From contig NZ_NPMN01000006.1 of NCBI RefSeq assembly GCF_002266425.1, forward strand, positions 107,605 through 171,604: a stretch of 64,000 nt of DNA, given 5' to 3'. The first letter of the stretch is position 1; every line of letters begins with the position of its first letter. The translations under genes and the position numbers were made by a program. Under the pieces are notes generated by a model. The model was not told where the DNA came from, did no database searches, and saw nothing but the letters and a program-made list of their open reading frames with translations. Below, piece after piece: positions 16,817-25,774 of the stretch. Source of the stretch: Tissierella sp. P1. GTDB taxonomy: Bacteria > Bacillota > Clostridia > Tissierellales > Tissierellaceae.

Positions 16817-19182
16817 ATGTTAACAGCAAGAGTAAGTAGTTTAAAGCAACAACTTCGTTCAACAAAGCCAAGTATATGTGTAGAAAGGGCTAAATTAGCA
16901 ACAGAGGCATATAAAACATTTTTTAACCAACCACCGGCATTGTTCCGAGCTCATTTACTCAAACATCTACTAAGAAATAAAAAGGTCATTATCAATGACG
17001 GTGAACTTATTGTTGGTAACTTAGGTAGTAAATATAGGAGTGCTCCTGTATTTCCAGAATACGGTGCAAACTGGATGATTAGGGAAATTGATCAATTTGA
17101 AACAAGAGGAACGGATCCCCTAAGTATATCTGAAGGAGAAAAAGAAGAATTGCTAGAAATTCTAAAAGGTTGGGAAGGTTGTGGATTTTCTGAGATAGCG
17201 GAGTCATATTTAGAAGAGAGAACTTTAGATGCTGAAAAAGCAGGAGTATTAACTGTAGCTCTAGAATAACATCTACTGGCCATGTAGTTCCAAATTATAA
17301 TAAGTTATTGGATGTTGGTTTAACAGGAATAATAAATCAGGCAAAGGAAGAGCTGGGAAAGATAGGTCCTAGAACTCATGAAAATCAAGCAAAAGTTGAT
17401 TTTCTAGAAGCTGCAATAATCGCATGTGAAAGTGCAATTATGTTTGCAGAGAGATTTGCAAATGAAGCAGAAGAATTAAGCAAAAAGACTGATGAACCTG
17501 TGAGAAAGAAAGAATTGGAGGCAATTGCAGATATATGTAGAAATGTACCTAAGAATCCACCTAAAAGCTTTCATGAAGCCTTACAATTCCAATGGTTCAT
17601 ACATTTAATAATGCAGATTGAAACTAACGGGCATTCAATTGGATTAGGAAGATTTGACCAACACATGTATAAATTCTATAAAAAAGATATTGATGAAGGT
17701 ATATTGACAAAAGATGAGGCTGTGGAGCTTATACAATGTTTATGGATAAAAATGACGGAACTATTAAAAATAAGAGATAGTTTTGAAGCAGAAGCTTTTG
17801 CGGGGTATCCTTTGTGGCAGAATATGGCAGTAGGAGGTCAGACAAGTGAAGGGTTAGACGCAACGAATGAATTATCCTTCGCTATATTAGATGCATACCG
17901 TGGTGTACAAACAGTTCAGCCTTCTTGTTCATTTAGGTATCATGATAATATTGATAGAGATTTTTTCCGTAAAGCATTAAAAATGTCACAAGATGGCTTA
18001 GCAATGCCGGCTTTTTATAATGATAAGCTCGTTATCCCAATGGTATTAGCTAAAGGAGCAACAATTGAAGAAGCCAGAGATTGGAGTATTGAAGGTTGTG
18101 TGGAGCCATATGTAACTGGTAAAACAGATGGGAGACCAGTGGTAGGGTATATTAACGGATTAAAGATTGTTGAGTTAATTCTTAATAATGGAGTTGACCC
18201 TATGACGGGAAAACAAATTGGGCTTAAAACGGGAGATATTAACTCTCTTAAAAGCTTAGAAGATATTATGGAAGCATTTGAAAAACAACTAAAGTACTTT
18301 ATAAAGCTAATGTTAGATGGATATAATATTGTCGGTTCATTGCATGCAACGAGATTACCAGCAATATTTGCATCAACAACAGTTGATGATTGTATAGCAA
18401 AAGGTAAATCACTTCAAGAGGGTGGTGCAAAATACAATTTCTCTGCAGCATTTATCACAGCATTAGCGAATACGGTTGATGCTATAGCGGCAATAGAAAC
18501 AATTGTATTTAAAGATAAGAAATTAACACTGGAAGAACTTAACCGAGTACTGAAGAATAATTTTGAAGGCGAAGATGAAAGGATTAGGCAACTATTATTG
18601 AATAGGGCTCCAAAGTATGGAAATGATGATGATTTTGTTGATGGACTGGGAAGAAAAATTCTTGCAATGTACAATCATGAGCTGGAAAATTACAAGGATT
18701 CGAGAGGTGGAAGATACATCCTTACAGTTTTATCTACGTCCTTCAATGTTCTACAAGGAAAATGTACCGGAGCTACACCAGATGGACGTAAAGCCTTAGA
18801 ACCTACTTCTGATAATGCATCACCTTATGCCGGAAGAGATATAAATGGGCCAACATCAGTAATCAAATCTGTGTCCAAATTAGATCAAATGAATTGTTTA
18901 GCTGGAGCATTATTAAATCTTAAGTTTGACTCCAATATAGTTAAAGGTGAGAAGGGATTGGATATCTTAGGGGATGTAGTAGAGTCATATTTTGATATAA
19001 TGGGCGAACATATTCAATTTAACGTTGCTAGCGCAGAAACTTTGATTGCTGCACAAAAAAATCCCGAAGAATATGCGAATCTAATGGTAAGGGTAGCCGG
19101 ATACTCAGCATACTTCATAGAACTAGACAAAGATGTACAGGATAATATTATTAAAAGAACAGCCCATACGGCATGTAATTAA
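16817..19182 (+). CDS. Glycyl radical enzyme 2 (one frameshift), substrate unknown
   Basis: A second GRE of 1,2-eliminase type. Two frames (16817-17269 and about 17270-19182) join into 788 residues if one base is restored near 17262; homology continues as RITSTGHVVPNYNKLL before the first ATG of the second part. After repair the thiyl Cys is about C428 and the base E430 in SIEGCVEPYV, and the radical glycine is about G762 in RVAGYSAYF. It is clearly related to GRE 1 but far from identical, so it is not a recent copy. It follows its own activase and precedes two shikimate/quinate dehydrogenase-type genes and an NhaC-type transporter. No sigma-54 promoter is seen for this unit. Candidate substrates are a hydroxyproline isomer or a polyhydroxylated ring acid. 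Confidence 0.8.
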
Positions 19183-19279
19183 TGTGATATTTTAAAGAGA
19201 TTTTTTCAAAAACTAAAATTAATATATTTAAGCTTTAGGTTAATGTTTATGGCCTTTTACTAAAATCTTTATTTAGGGG

Positions 19280-19344
19280 ATATGGCTCCTTTAGGTTCTG
19301 AGAGATTGTAAAAAAATATTTCAATAAACATTTAGGAGCCATAT
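19280..19344 (+). terminator. Inverted repeat with T-rich tail after GRE 2
   Basis: ATATGGCTCCT (19280-19290) pairs perfectly with AGGAGCCATAT (19334-19344) across a 43-base loop, followed by TTTTCTAT. It probably ends or attenuates the GRE 2 transcript before the first dehydrogenase gene. Confidence 0.5.
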
Positions 19345-19431
19345 TTTCTATAGATATTGGATAATAGACTGTGGATATACTTATTTAATACTATTTTAGA
19401 TTTGCTGATATTAGTAAAGGAGAATAAAAAA

Positions 19432-20290
19432 ATGGATATAAGAGTAAAAGGAGATACCAAACTTTTTGCGAGTATAGGCGACCCGGTCATGCATAGCATA
19501 TCACCGCAGATACATAACAGTATATTTAGTTTAAATAGTCTAAACAATGTTCACATTCCTCTAAGAATTCCGAAAAATTGTCTTGAGAGTTATGTTATTT
19601 GTATTAGAGGTAATTTTGCTGGTATAAGTGTTACTAAGCCTCATAAACAAGATATAATAAAATATTTAGATTATATGGCTCCGGAAGCTGATAAATATAA
19701 AGCTGTAAATACTGTAAAAATTGAAGATGGATTATTAAAAGGTTTTAATACTGATGGATATGGTTTTATAAAGAGCCTAGAATTACATGATATAGATGTT
19801 AAAGATAAAAATATTTTGTTAATAGGTGCTGGAGGAGCTGCCAGAGTTCTAGGTTTTGAAATATTAGGGTTAGGTGGGAAACTTACTATTGCTAACAGAA
19901 CAATAAATAATGCAGTGAGATTAATGGAAGAACTTTCCCAGTATTGGCCCAGAGATAAAATTAGTATATGCCCAATTAAAGAATTAAGTCATGGTTATTT
20001 TGGAGTAATAAATGCTACTCCAATTGGAATGTACTAATATTGGGGAATCACCTATTGAAAAGAGGATTGTGAAAGGAGCAAACTTTGTATTTGATTTAAT
20101 TTATAATCCAGAGAGAACCTTATTATTAGAATATGCAAGAAGTTTAGACTGTAAATGTATAAATGGATTTTCAATGTTATTTTATCAGGCTATAAAGGCT
20201 CAGGAAATTTGGACTAATAGGACAATAGATGAAGAAACTCTATTGATAATAAAAAAAGAAATTGAAGATTATATAGGAAAAGACATATAG
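19432..20290 (+). CDS. Shikimate/quinate dehydrogenase family protein 1 (one frameshift)
   Basis: An AroE/YdiB-type NAD(P)-dependent dehydrogenase. The substrate-side residues are present: SxS in HSISPQIHN, the catalytic Lys in VTKPHK, the Asn in AVNTV and the Asp in GFNTDGYGF. The nucleotide site is GAGGAARV, and the C-terminal Gln is in LFYQAIKAQEIW. The frame breaks near 20033 inside ATPIGMY, and homology resumes as NIGESPIEKR. An extra base or two missing bases would explain it and give about 285 residues. The start at 19432 has AAAGGAG; an upstream ATG at 19357 is worse. Two such genes beside a GRE are unusual and suggest a catabolic role, not aromatic biosynthesis. Confidence 0.8.
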
Positions 20291-20487
20291 GTAGTTTAAG
20301 TATGAATTTTTTCATAGTAACCTAAGATCATTATTTAAATGCAGTTCATATTAATAAATACAAATAATTAATATAGATTTGATATTAAATAGAGGAGGTA
20401 GTTATTATGAAGTAATCTATCAAGAGTAATCAGAATATTTTGAAATGAAGGAGTATTTGCGAAAAAAATATAATTTAGGAGGAAGAC

Positions 20488-21915
20488 ATGACTACTAAGG
20501 AAAATATTAAGACCCCAAAATTTTTTCATGCTTTAATTTTATCGATAGCGTTAATACTTATTTTATTATTAAGTGTCACAGTTTTTGATTTAGACATACA
20601 ATTAGCATTGTTTATGTGTATAATAATCACTGTAATATATACGATATATTTAGGCTATAAATGGTCAACAGTAGAGAAGATGATGATGGAGGGAATTAGC
20701 AGCATATTAATTGCGGTATTGATTCTTATGCTAATTGGTATAGTTATTGCAACATGGATAGCTTCGGGGACTATACCATATATAATTTATATTGGATTAA
20801 AGCTTATATCTCCAAAGTTTTTCTTGCTTTCTGCATGTTTGACATGTGCATTTATGTCTATGGCTACTGGCAGTTCTTGGTCATCAGCAGGAACAGTAGG
20901 TATTGCATTTATGGGAATAGGAGCGGGGTTAGGAATAAATCCGGCAATGACAGCAGGGGCAATTGTTAGTGGGTCATATTTTGGAGATAAACAATCTCCA
21001 TTTTCTGACACAACAAATCTGGCTTCTGCATTATCAGGGACTACTTTATTTGAACATATGTCATCTATGATGTGGACAACTACTCCTGCTTTAGTAATTA
21101 CATTGATTCTTTATACAATTTTAGGATTTAAAAATACTACTACAGTAATAGAGAATAGTGACACAATAAATATGTATTTAACAAACCTTGAAGCAAATTT
21201 CAATCTTACTCCTCTACTGCTATTACCAATAGCTATTCTAATTATAGTAATAGTAAAGAAGAGTCCTGCTCTACCAGGATTAGTAATTTCTTCTATTACT
21301 GGTTCAGCTTTTGCAGTTATATTTCAGAAGGTTGCTCTTAGTGATATTGGAAGATATATGTTTGACGGATATACAATATCAACAGGTGTGGAGCAGATAG
21401 ACAAGCTATTAAATAGAGGTGGTCTATATAGTATGTTATGGACAGTGAGTTTCTATTTTATGGCATGTATACTAGGTTCAATATTAGATAATACTGGCAT
21501 ATTAAGAGTGCTCCTTGAAAAATTAGCCAGTATAACTAAATCTGTTGGGGCTTTAATTACATCTACACTAGTATCATCTTTTTCAATGTGTGTATTTACC
21601 GGTTCATTGGAAAGTGCCATGTTAATAACAGCAAAACTTTTTGGACCAGCTTATGATGACCTGAATCTGGATCGTAAGGTCTTATCAAGGAGTTTAGAAG
21701 ATGCAGGTACAATGACAGCTGCCTTGATTCCATGGAACTCAAATGGGGTTTTTATGGCAACGACTTTAGGAGTTGCAACATTTAGTTATCTTCCATATGC
21801 ATTTTTAGGTATTTTAACACCCATAGTAGCAATTATTTTTGCATTTACAGGAATAGGAATATTCTATAAGGATCCCCAGAAGGTTACAACTGAAGATAAT
21901 GTCCCTATCGACTAA
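20488..21915 (+). CDS. NhaC-family antiporter / amino-acid transporter
   Basis: A 475-residue membrane protein with about 11-12 hydrophobic segments. It has the NhaC-type signature ATGSSWSSAGTVG (about residues 130-143) and SYFGDKQSPFSDTTNLAS (about 168-185). Family members exchange Na+ and H+ or couple ion flow to uptake or exchange of carboxylates and amino acids. A relative is reported in the clostridial ornithine degradation cluster. The start is behind AGGAGG. A short ATGAAGTAA frame with its own GAGGAGG lies at 20407. Flanked by two AroE-type genes and a GRE, it is the likely importer of the substrate or exporter of the product of this unit. Confidence 0.8.
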   Translation: MTTKENIKTPKFFHALILSIALILILLLSVTVFDLDIQLALFMCIIITVIYTIYLGYKWSTVEKMMMEGISSILIAVLILMLIGIVIATWIASGTIPYIIYIGLKLISPKFFLLSACLTCAFMSMATGSSWSSAGTVGIAFMGIGAGLGINPAMTAGAIVSGSYFGDKQSPFSDTTNLASALSGTTLFEHMSSMMWTTTPALVITLILYTILGFKNTTTVIENSDTINMYLTNLEANFNLTPLLLLPIAILIIVIVKKSPALPGLVISSITGSAFAVIFQKVALSDIGRYMFDGYTISTGVEQIDKLLNRGGLYSMLWTVSFYFMACILGSILDNTGILRVLLEKLASITKSVGALITSTLVSSFSMCVFTGSLESAMLITAKLFGPAYDDLNLDRKVLSRSLEDAGTMTAALIPWNSNGVFMATTLGVATFSYLPYAFLGILTPIVAIIFAFTGIGIFYKDPQKVTTEDNVPID

Positions 21916-21930
21916 TAATTATCAAGGGTA

Positions 21931-21974
21931 ATTGATATGCTCCTCTAAAAAAATAAGATTAGAGGAGTTTGTCA
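21931..21974. repeat. Inverted repeat resembling paired IS3 ends, possible terminator
   Basis: The 16-mer ATTGATATGCTCCTCT at 21931-21946 recurs exactly at 23690-23705, where it starts the IS3 element. Here it is followed by an inverted copy (TTAGAGGAGTTTGTCA, 21959-21974) that matches its complement in most positions. The stem CTCCTCTAA/TTAGAGGAG followed by TTTG could also end the NhaC transcript. I read it as a relic of IS ends now possibly serving as a terminator. Confidence 0.45.
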
Positions 21975-22252
21975 TACCTAGAGATAGCCTCTTAAGTGTA
22001 TTTTGAAAAGTTTAAAATTTGAGTAACAATAATACCAAGGGGTTAATGTGATTTTTTAACTATAGAAAGCTTGGATTATTCAAATTCATAGACTTTAAAG
22101 CACAATTATGATAAAATTATTTTTTGCTCGTGAATAATTTGGGATAAATTACCTAGAAGTTGAATACTCAAATAGGATATAATATGGTGATTTGAGGTAA
22201 AAATTCCGATATAAATATTACAATAGTTAATAAAATAGAGAGGACGATATTA

Positions 22253-23119
22253 ATGGGTAATAGAATTCAAGGAACTACAGTAATTACAGGGCTAATAGGC
22301 TACCCAATTAAAGATAGTAAATCTCCACATATACATAATTCAGCTTTTCAAAAGTTAGGACTGGATTATGTATATTTAGCATTAGAGACTAAGGAAGGGT
22401 TGATAAATGAAGCCTTAAATGCAATGAAATTATTTGGTGCCAGAGGCTTTAATATAACAATGCCACATAAAGAGGCAGTTATTGATTACTTAGATGAGGT
22501 TACTGAGGAAGTGAAAATAATTGGTTCAGTCAACACTGTAGTAAATGAGAATGGAAAGTTAATTGGATATAATACTGATGGAAAAGGGTTTGTTAAATCT
22601 TTAAAACTAGATGGTGTAAATTTTGAAGGTAAGAAAGTTGTAATAGTTGGGGCAGGGGGAGCTGCTAAATCTATTGCCATACAGCTTGCTTATGATGGCG
22701 CTACTGAAGTTGTAGTAATGAATAGAACAGTAAGCAAAGCAAAAGATATAGCTGATAGAATAAATAAAAATATCTCTACCTGTAGAAGTAGAGCATTAGA
22801 ATTTGATGAATGTGTTTTAAAAGAAGAATTAAAGGATGCGGTCTTATTAGTAGACTGTACTCCAATAGGAACACATGATACTGTGGAACAAAGCATCGTT
22901 CATAATTCAGACATCTTTCACAAAGATCTATTTGTAGCTAATATTGTATATAGCCCTATAAAGACTAAATTCTTATTAATGGCAGAGGAGGTAGGATGTA
23001 GGACTTCAAATGGAATAGGTATGTTACTTTATCAAGGTGAATTGGCTTTTAAATTATGGACAGGAGAAGATATGCCAATAGAATATATAAAAGAAGTTTT
23101 ATTTGACAAAGAAGATTAA
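22253..23119 (+). CDS. Shikimate/quinate dehydrogenase family protein 2
   Basis: An intact 288-residue AroE/YdiB-type protein. Substrate-pocket residues are all visible: KSPHIHN with the SxS pair (DSKSP), the catalytic Lys in ITMPHK, Asn in SVNTVV, Asp in YNTDGKGF and the C-terminal Gln in MLLYQGELAFKLW. The dinucleotide site is GAGGAAKS and the NADP-specificity loop MNRTVSKA. It oxidises shikimate or quinate, or reduces the matching ketone. With the other dehydrogenase and NhaC gene it brackets a transporter and follows a GRE. It could be the housekeeping AroE, but the lack of other aro genes and the presence of a paralogue 2 kb away argue for a dedicated catabolic pair. Confidence 0.85.
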   Translation: MGNRIQGTTVITGLIGYPIKDSKSPHIHNSAFQKLGLDYVYLALETKEGLINEALNAMKLFGARGFNITMPHKEAVIDYLDEVTEEVKIIGSVNTVVNENGKLIGYNTDGKGFVKSLKLDGVNFEGKKVVIVGAGGAAKSIAIQLAYDGATEVVVMNRTVSKAKDIADRINKNISTCRSRALEFDECVLKEELKDAVLLVDCTPIGTHDTVEQSIVHNSDIFHKDLFVANIVYSPIKTKFLLMAEEVGCRTSNGIGMLLYQGELAFKLWTGEDMPIEYIKEVLFDKED

Positions 23120-23259
23120 CAATGACTCAATGGAGCTTATTTAGAGGAAATGTGAATAGTTTTGCACAATCTTAATAAACTGTTGTTTATGCTAGCCTAA
23201 AACTAGGGCACCATTTCAATTTAAAACTGATTCACCTTAAAATATATTTCTCCTAAATC

Positions 23260-23690
23260 TTATTACAGAACTGGTATCAGCACCTAAATATGATACCAGT
23301 AGTATAATAAGGATTAAATTAACAGATAAAATAATAGGAAAAATTGAAGAATTGTTTAAAGAAAATGAGAAAAAATAAACCTTTATGAGGCAGGAATATA
23401 GTTTAGGAGAAACTCTGGAATTTGACTGGGGTGAAGTAAAGGTAAAGGAGCAGGTAAGAGAATTAAGAATGTTGGACAGAGTAATTGATACTATAGTCAT
23501 CCAGCTATTGTATCTACTGAAATATTTAATAAGGCACAGGAAGAAATGGATAAGAGAGCAAGATTAGTTTACAAAAAAGATGGTACAGTGGAGTCAAATT
23601 CCAGAAAATATCTTTTGGGAAATTTACTCGTGCTTCAAGGGTTAATGAATACTTAAAAGATATAAAAAAACAATATGGACTGACAGGAGA
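23260..23690 (+). pseudogene. Mosaic of IS21 IstA and serine-recombinase fragments
   Basis: Several short frames join unrelated mobile-gene pieces. From about 23300 to 23470 the peptide has KIIGKIEELFKENEKK and then EYSLGETLEFDWGEVK, an IS21 IstA pattern with a stop and an internal deletion between. From about 23490 to 23640 it reads HPAIVSTEIFNKAQEEMDKR, a large serine-recombinase pattern just before where its zinc ribbon would be. A last piece (SRVNEYLKDIKKQYG) is unassigned. None could make a working protein. Confidence 0.6.
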
Positions 23691-23796
23691 TTGATATGCT
23701 CCTCTTATGGTAGACAGATAAAAAATAAAAATCTTGGACGTGGCATAATAAAGTAGATACAAAGATAAGAGAAAAATATGAGAGGATGACTACCTT

Positions 23797-24087
23797 ATGA
23801 GACGTTCATACGACAAACAATTTAAGATTGCAGCAGTTAAGTTAGTACTAGAGGATGATACGCCTGTTGCAGAAGCTGCAAAAGCATTAAGTATCTATTA
23901 CAATTCTTTATACTGTTGGATAAATGAATATGAAGAATATGGAGAGAGTGTATTCCCAGGATATGGAACTGTACTCTATTCTTATCAATATGAAATTAAA
24001 AAATTACGACAAGAAAATTCAGAGTTGAAAAAAGAATTGAATATACTAAAAAAGTACCAGGCCTTCTTGAAGCGAAAGAACAAGTGA
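23797..24087 (+). CDS. IS3-family transposase OrfA
   Basis: A 96-residue protein with an N-terminal helix-turn-helix (YDKQFKIAAVKLVLEDDTPV, then the second helix with LSIYYNSLYCWINEYE) and a C-terminal leucine-zipper-like coil (IKKLRQENSELKKELNILKK). It binds the IS ends together with OrfB. The last four bases overlap orfB. It is intact, but its partner is truncated, so the element is probably immobile unless a complete copy elsewhere helps it. Confidence 0.8.
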   Translation: MRRSYDKQFKIAAVKLVLEDDTPVAEAAKALSIYYNSLYCWINEYEEYGESVFPGYGTVLYSYQYEIKKLRQENSELKKELNILKKYQAFLKRKNK

Positions 24088-24602
24088 GATTTCAATACAT
24101 TAAAGATAACCAAGATTCCTTGAACATCAAGAAGGCTTGTAAAACACTGGGCGTTTCAAGAGTTGGATATTGCAAATACTTAAATCATAAACCATCCAAA
24201 CGCGATCTAGAAAATGAAGCATTGAAGGAAGTAATCAAAGAGAGTTTTGATAAAAATAAAGGTAGATATGGATCTATTCGCATAGGAAAAGTACTAGAGC
24301 AACGTAGAATTCATGTAAATCGTAAGCGAATATCTAGATTAATGCGTGAAATGAATCTATGTCCTAAAGGAACCAGATATAATTATAAGAAATATAATCA
24401 AAAAAATAGAGGTGAAGAAAGGCCTAATCTACTTAATCAAATGTTCGTTACGGATACCAAAAATAAAATTTGGGTAGGTGATATTACATATGTACCAACT
24501 AGGAAAGGAACCCTCTATCTTGCAGTATTTATTGATATGTTTTCTCGAAAGGTAGTTGTATGGTCGATTGTAAGTAGAATGAAAAATACCCTTGTATATT
24601 GA
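24084..24602 (+). pseudogene. IS3-family transposase OrfB, 3' truncated
   Basis: The N-terminal HTH_21 region (KNKGRYGSIRIGKVL, VNRKRISRLMREMNL) and the beginning of the DDE integrase core are present: WVGDITYVPT holds the first Asp and FIDMFSRKVVVWS the second region. The frame then runs into unrelated DNA and stops after 172 residues, where about 270-290 are usual. The last catalytic Asp/Glu residues are missing, so it cannot transpose. Confidence 0.8.
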
Positions 24603-24689
24603 AGGCGGGAGAATTGTATTAGGGAAAAATATAGCTATTAATATAAAATAAAACATATAGACAGAAGTTTATCAATTAGGAGGTATACT

Positions 24690-25208
24690 ATGTTGAAAAA
24701 ATCGATATACTTAATCACTGGCGTTATGGCATCTGGAAAATCAACAGTTGCGGAACTACTTGCCTCGAAGATGGAAAAGGGAGTGCATCTGCGAGGTGAT
24801 GTATTTCGAACAATGATTGTATCAGGACGTGCTGAGATGTCAGAACAGCCGTCTGATGAGGCAATACGACAGTTGCATCTACGTTATCGTCTAGCAGCAG
24901 ATGCTGCAAAAACCTATTATGATAATGGATTTTCCGTTATTTTGCAGGACAACTACTATGGTGAAGAGATCTCTCGGATATTGGATATGTTGAAACATTA
25001 CCCCGTTCATGTAATAATACTCTGTCCTAATGTAGAGACAGTAAAAAAGCGTGAAAAGATGAGAGGAAAGGTCGGATATACTGGATTTACAGTAGAGGCT
25101 CTATATGCAGATTTCATGGAAACGACTCCAAGGATCGGCTTTTGGCTAGATACATCGGAACAGTCTCCAGAACAATCAGTTGAGGACATTTTGTTACACT
25201 TTAGGTAG
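24690..25208 (+). CDS. P-loop kinase / phosphotransferase-like ATPase
   Basis: A 172-residue single-domain P-loop protein. Walker A is GVMASGKST at about 11-19, followed by an LRGDVFR motif and a C-terminal lid region with KKREKMRGK. The layout is that of small nucleotide-kinase-like phosphotransferases, including chloramphenicol phosphotransferase and zeta-toxin relatives. It has AGGAGG before the start. No antitoxin-like partner is next to it, so a toxin role is not supported. The substrate is unknown; given the resistance genes downstream, antibiotic phosphorylation is one possibility. Confidence 0.65.
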   Translation: MLKKSIYLITGVMASGKSTVAELLASKMEKGVHLRGDVFRTMIVSGRAEMSEQPSDEAIRQLHLRYRLAADAAKTYYDNGFSVILQDNYYGEEISRILDMLKHYPVHVIILCPNVETVKKREKMRGKVGYTGFTVEALYADFMETTPRIGFWLDTSEQSPEQSVEDILLHFR

Positions 25209-25235
25209 TTATAGAACTCAATAGGTATGCCATTA

Positions 25236-25281
25236 TTTTCCCTAACTCACGTGAAATGCTACGTACTATTGTTTAGGGAAA
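25236..25281 (+). terminator. Inverted repeat after the P-loop kinase gene
   Basis: TTTTCCCTAA (about 25236-25245) pairs with TTTAGGGAAAA (about 25271-25281) around a 25-base loop. It is symmetrical and A/T-flanked, so it could end transcription in either direction. It separates the kinase gene from the T-box unit. Confidence 0.4.
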
Positions 25282-25405
25282 ATAAATAAAAATATTTTAT
25301 TAATAGCTTATATTAAGTGATTTTCATTAAGTATATTATAAATTTATTGCTGGATATATTGATACCAGTTCAATTCTAAATTTTTGAAAAATAGAAACAT
25401 AAATG

Positions 25406-25741
25406 TTGACTTTTTGAGTATAATAAAATATCATAATATAAACGAACACGAACAAAATGGCGTTGATGAGGAGGAGTACATACTCACCTGAAGCAGAGCG
25501 AGAAGATGGTTGGTGAAAATCTTCGTGAAGGAAGTATGGAAGTAGCCTTTGAGCTGTGAACTGAAAAGATATAATCTTAGTAGGCTTCAACGGAAATTTC
25601 CACCGTTAAAAGGAAAGCAGTATCGGATTATGTATTCCCGTACTGTCAGAGTGCAGATAGTTTTATCTGAATTTAGGTGGTACCACGGACGCATACGATT
25701 CGCCCTAAGCAAATGTAAAAAAGCTTAAGGCGGATTTTTTG
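25406..25741 (+). promoter_or_regulatory. T-box leader (valine specifier GTA) with promoter
   Basis: A promoter TTGACT-N17-TATCAT (25406-25434) precedes a T-box leader. The stem I region includes AGCAGAGCGAGAAGATGG and GGTGAAAAT. The specifier in the stem I loop is most likely GTA (valine) at 25542-25544, in the context GGAA-GTA-GCCTTTGAGCT. The T-box sequence AGGTGGTACCACGG lies at 25675-25688, and an intrinsic terminator CGCCCTAAGC...GCTTAAGGCG with a T-run ends near 25741. Uncharged tRNA-Val should favour antitermination into the ValRS gene. Confidence 0.9.
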
Positions 25742-25774
25742 TTTTGTGTTCGTAAAAATTAAGGAGGTATTACC

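Larger units (their letters stand above)
23692..24602 (+). mobile_element. Truncated IS3-family element
   Basis: The left part of an IS3/IS150-type element: a presumed left end TGATATGCTCCTCT at 23692-23705, then orfA and orfB overlapping by four bases as usual for programmed frameshifting. The right half is lost: orfB stops after the second catalytic Asp region, and no matching inverted right end follows before the next gene. Confidence 0.65.

Noticed and set aside
23797..24602. Active IS3 element
   Set aside because: OrfB lacks the end of the DDE core and no right end is visible.
24690..25208. Zeta-type toxin of a toxin-antitoxin pair
   Set aside because: Fold class fits, but there is no small antitoxin gene on either side; the upstream neighbour is a truncated transposase.
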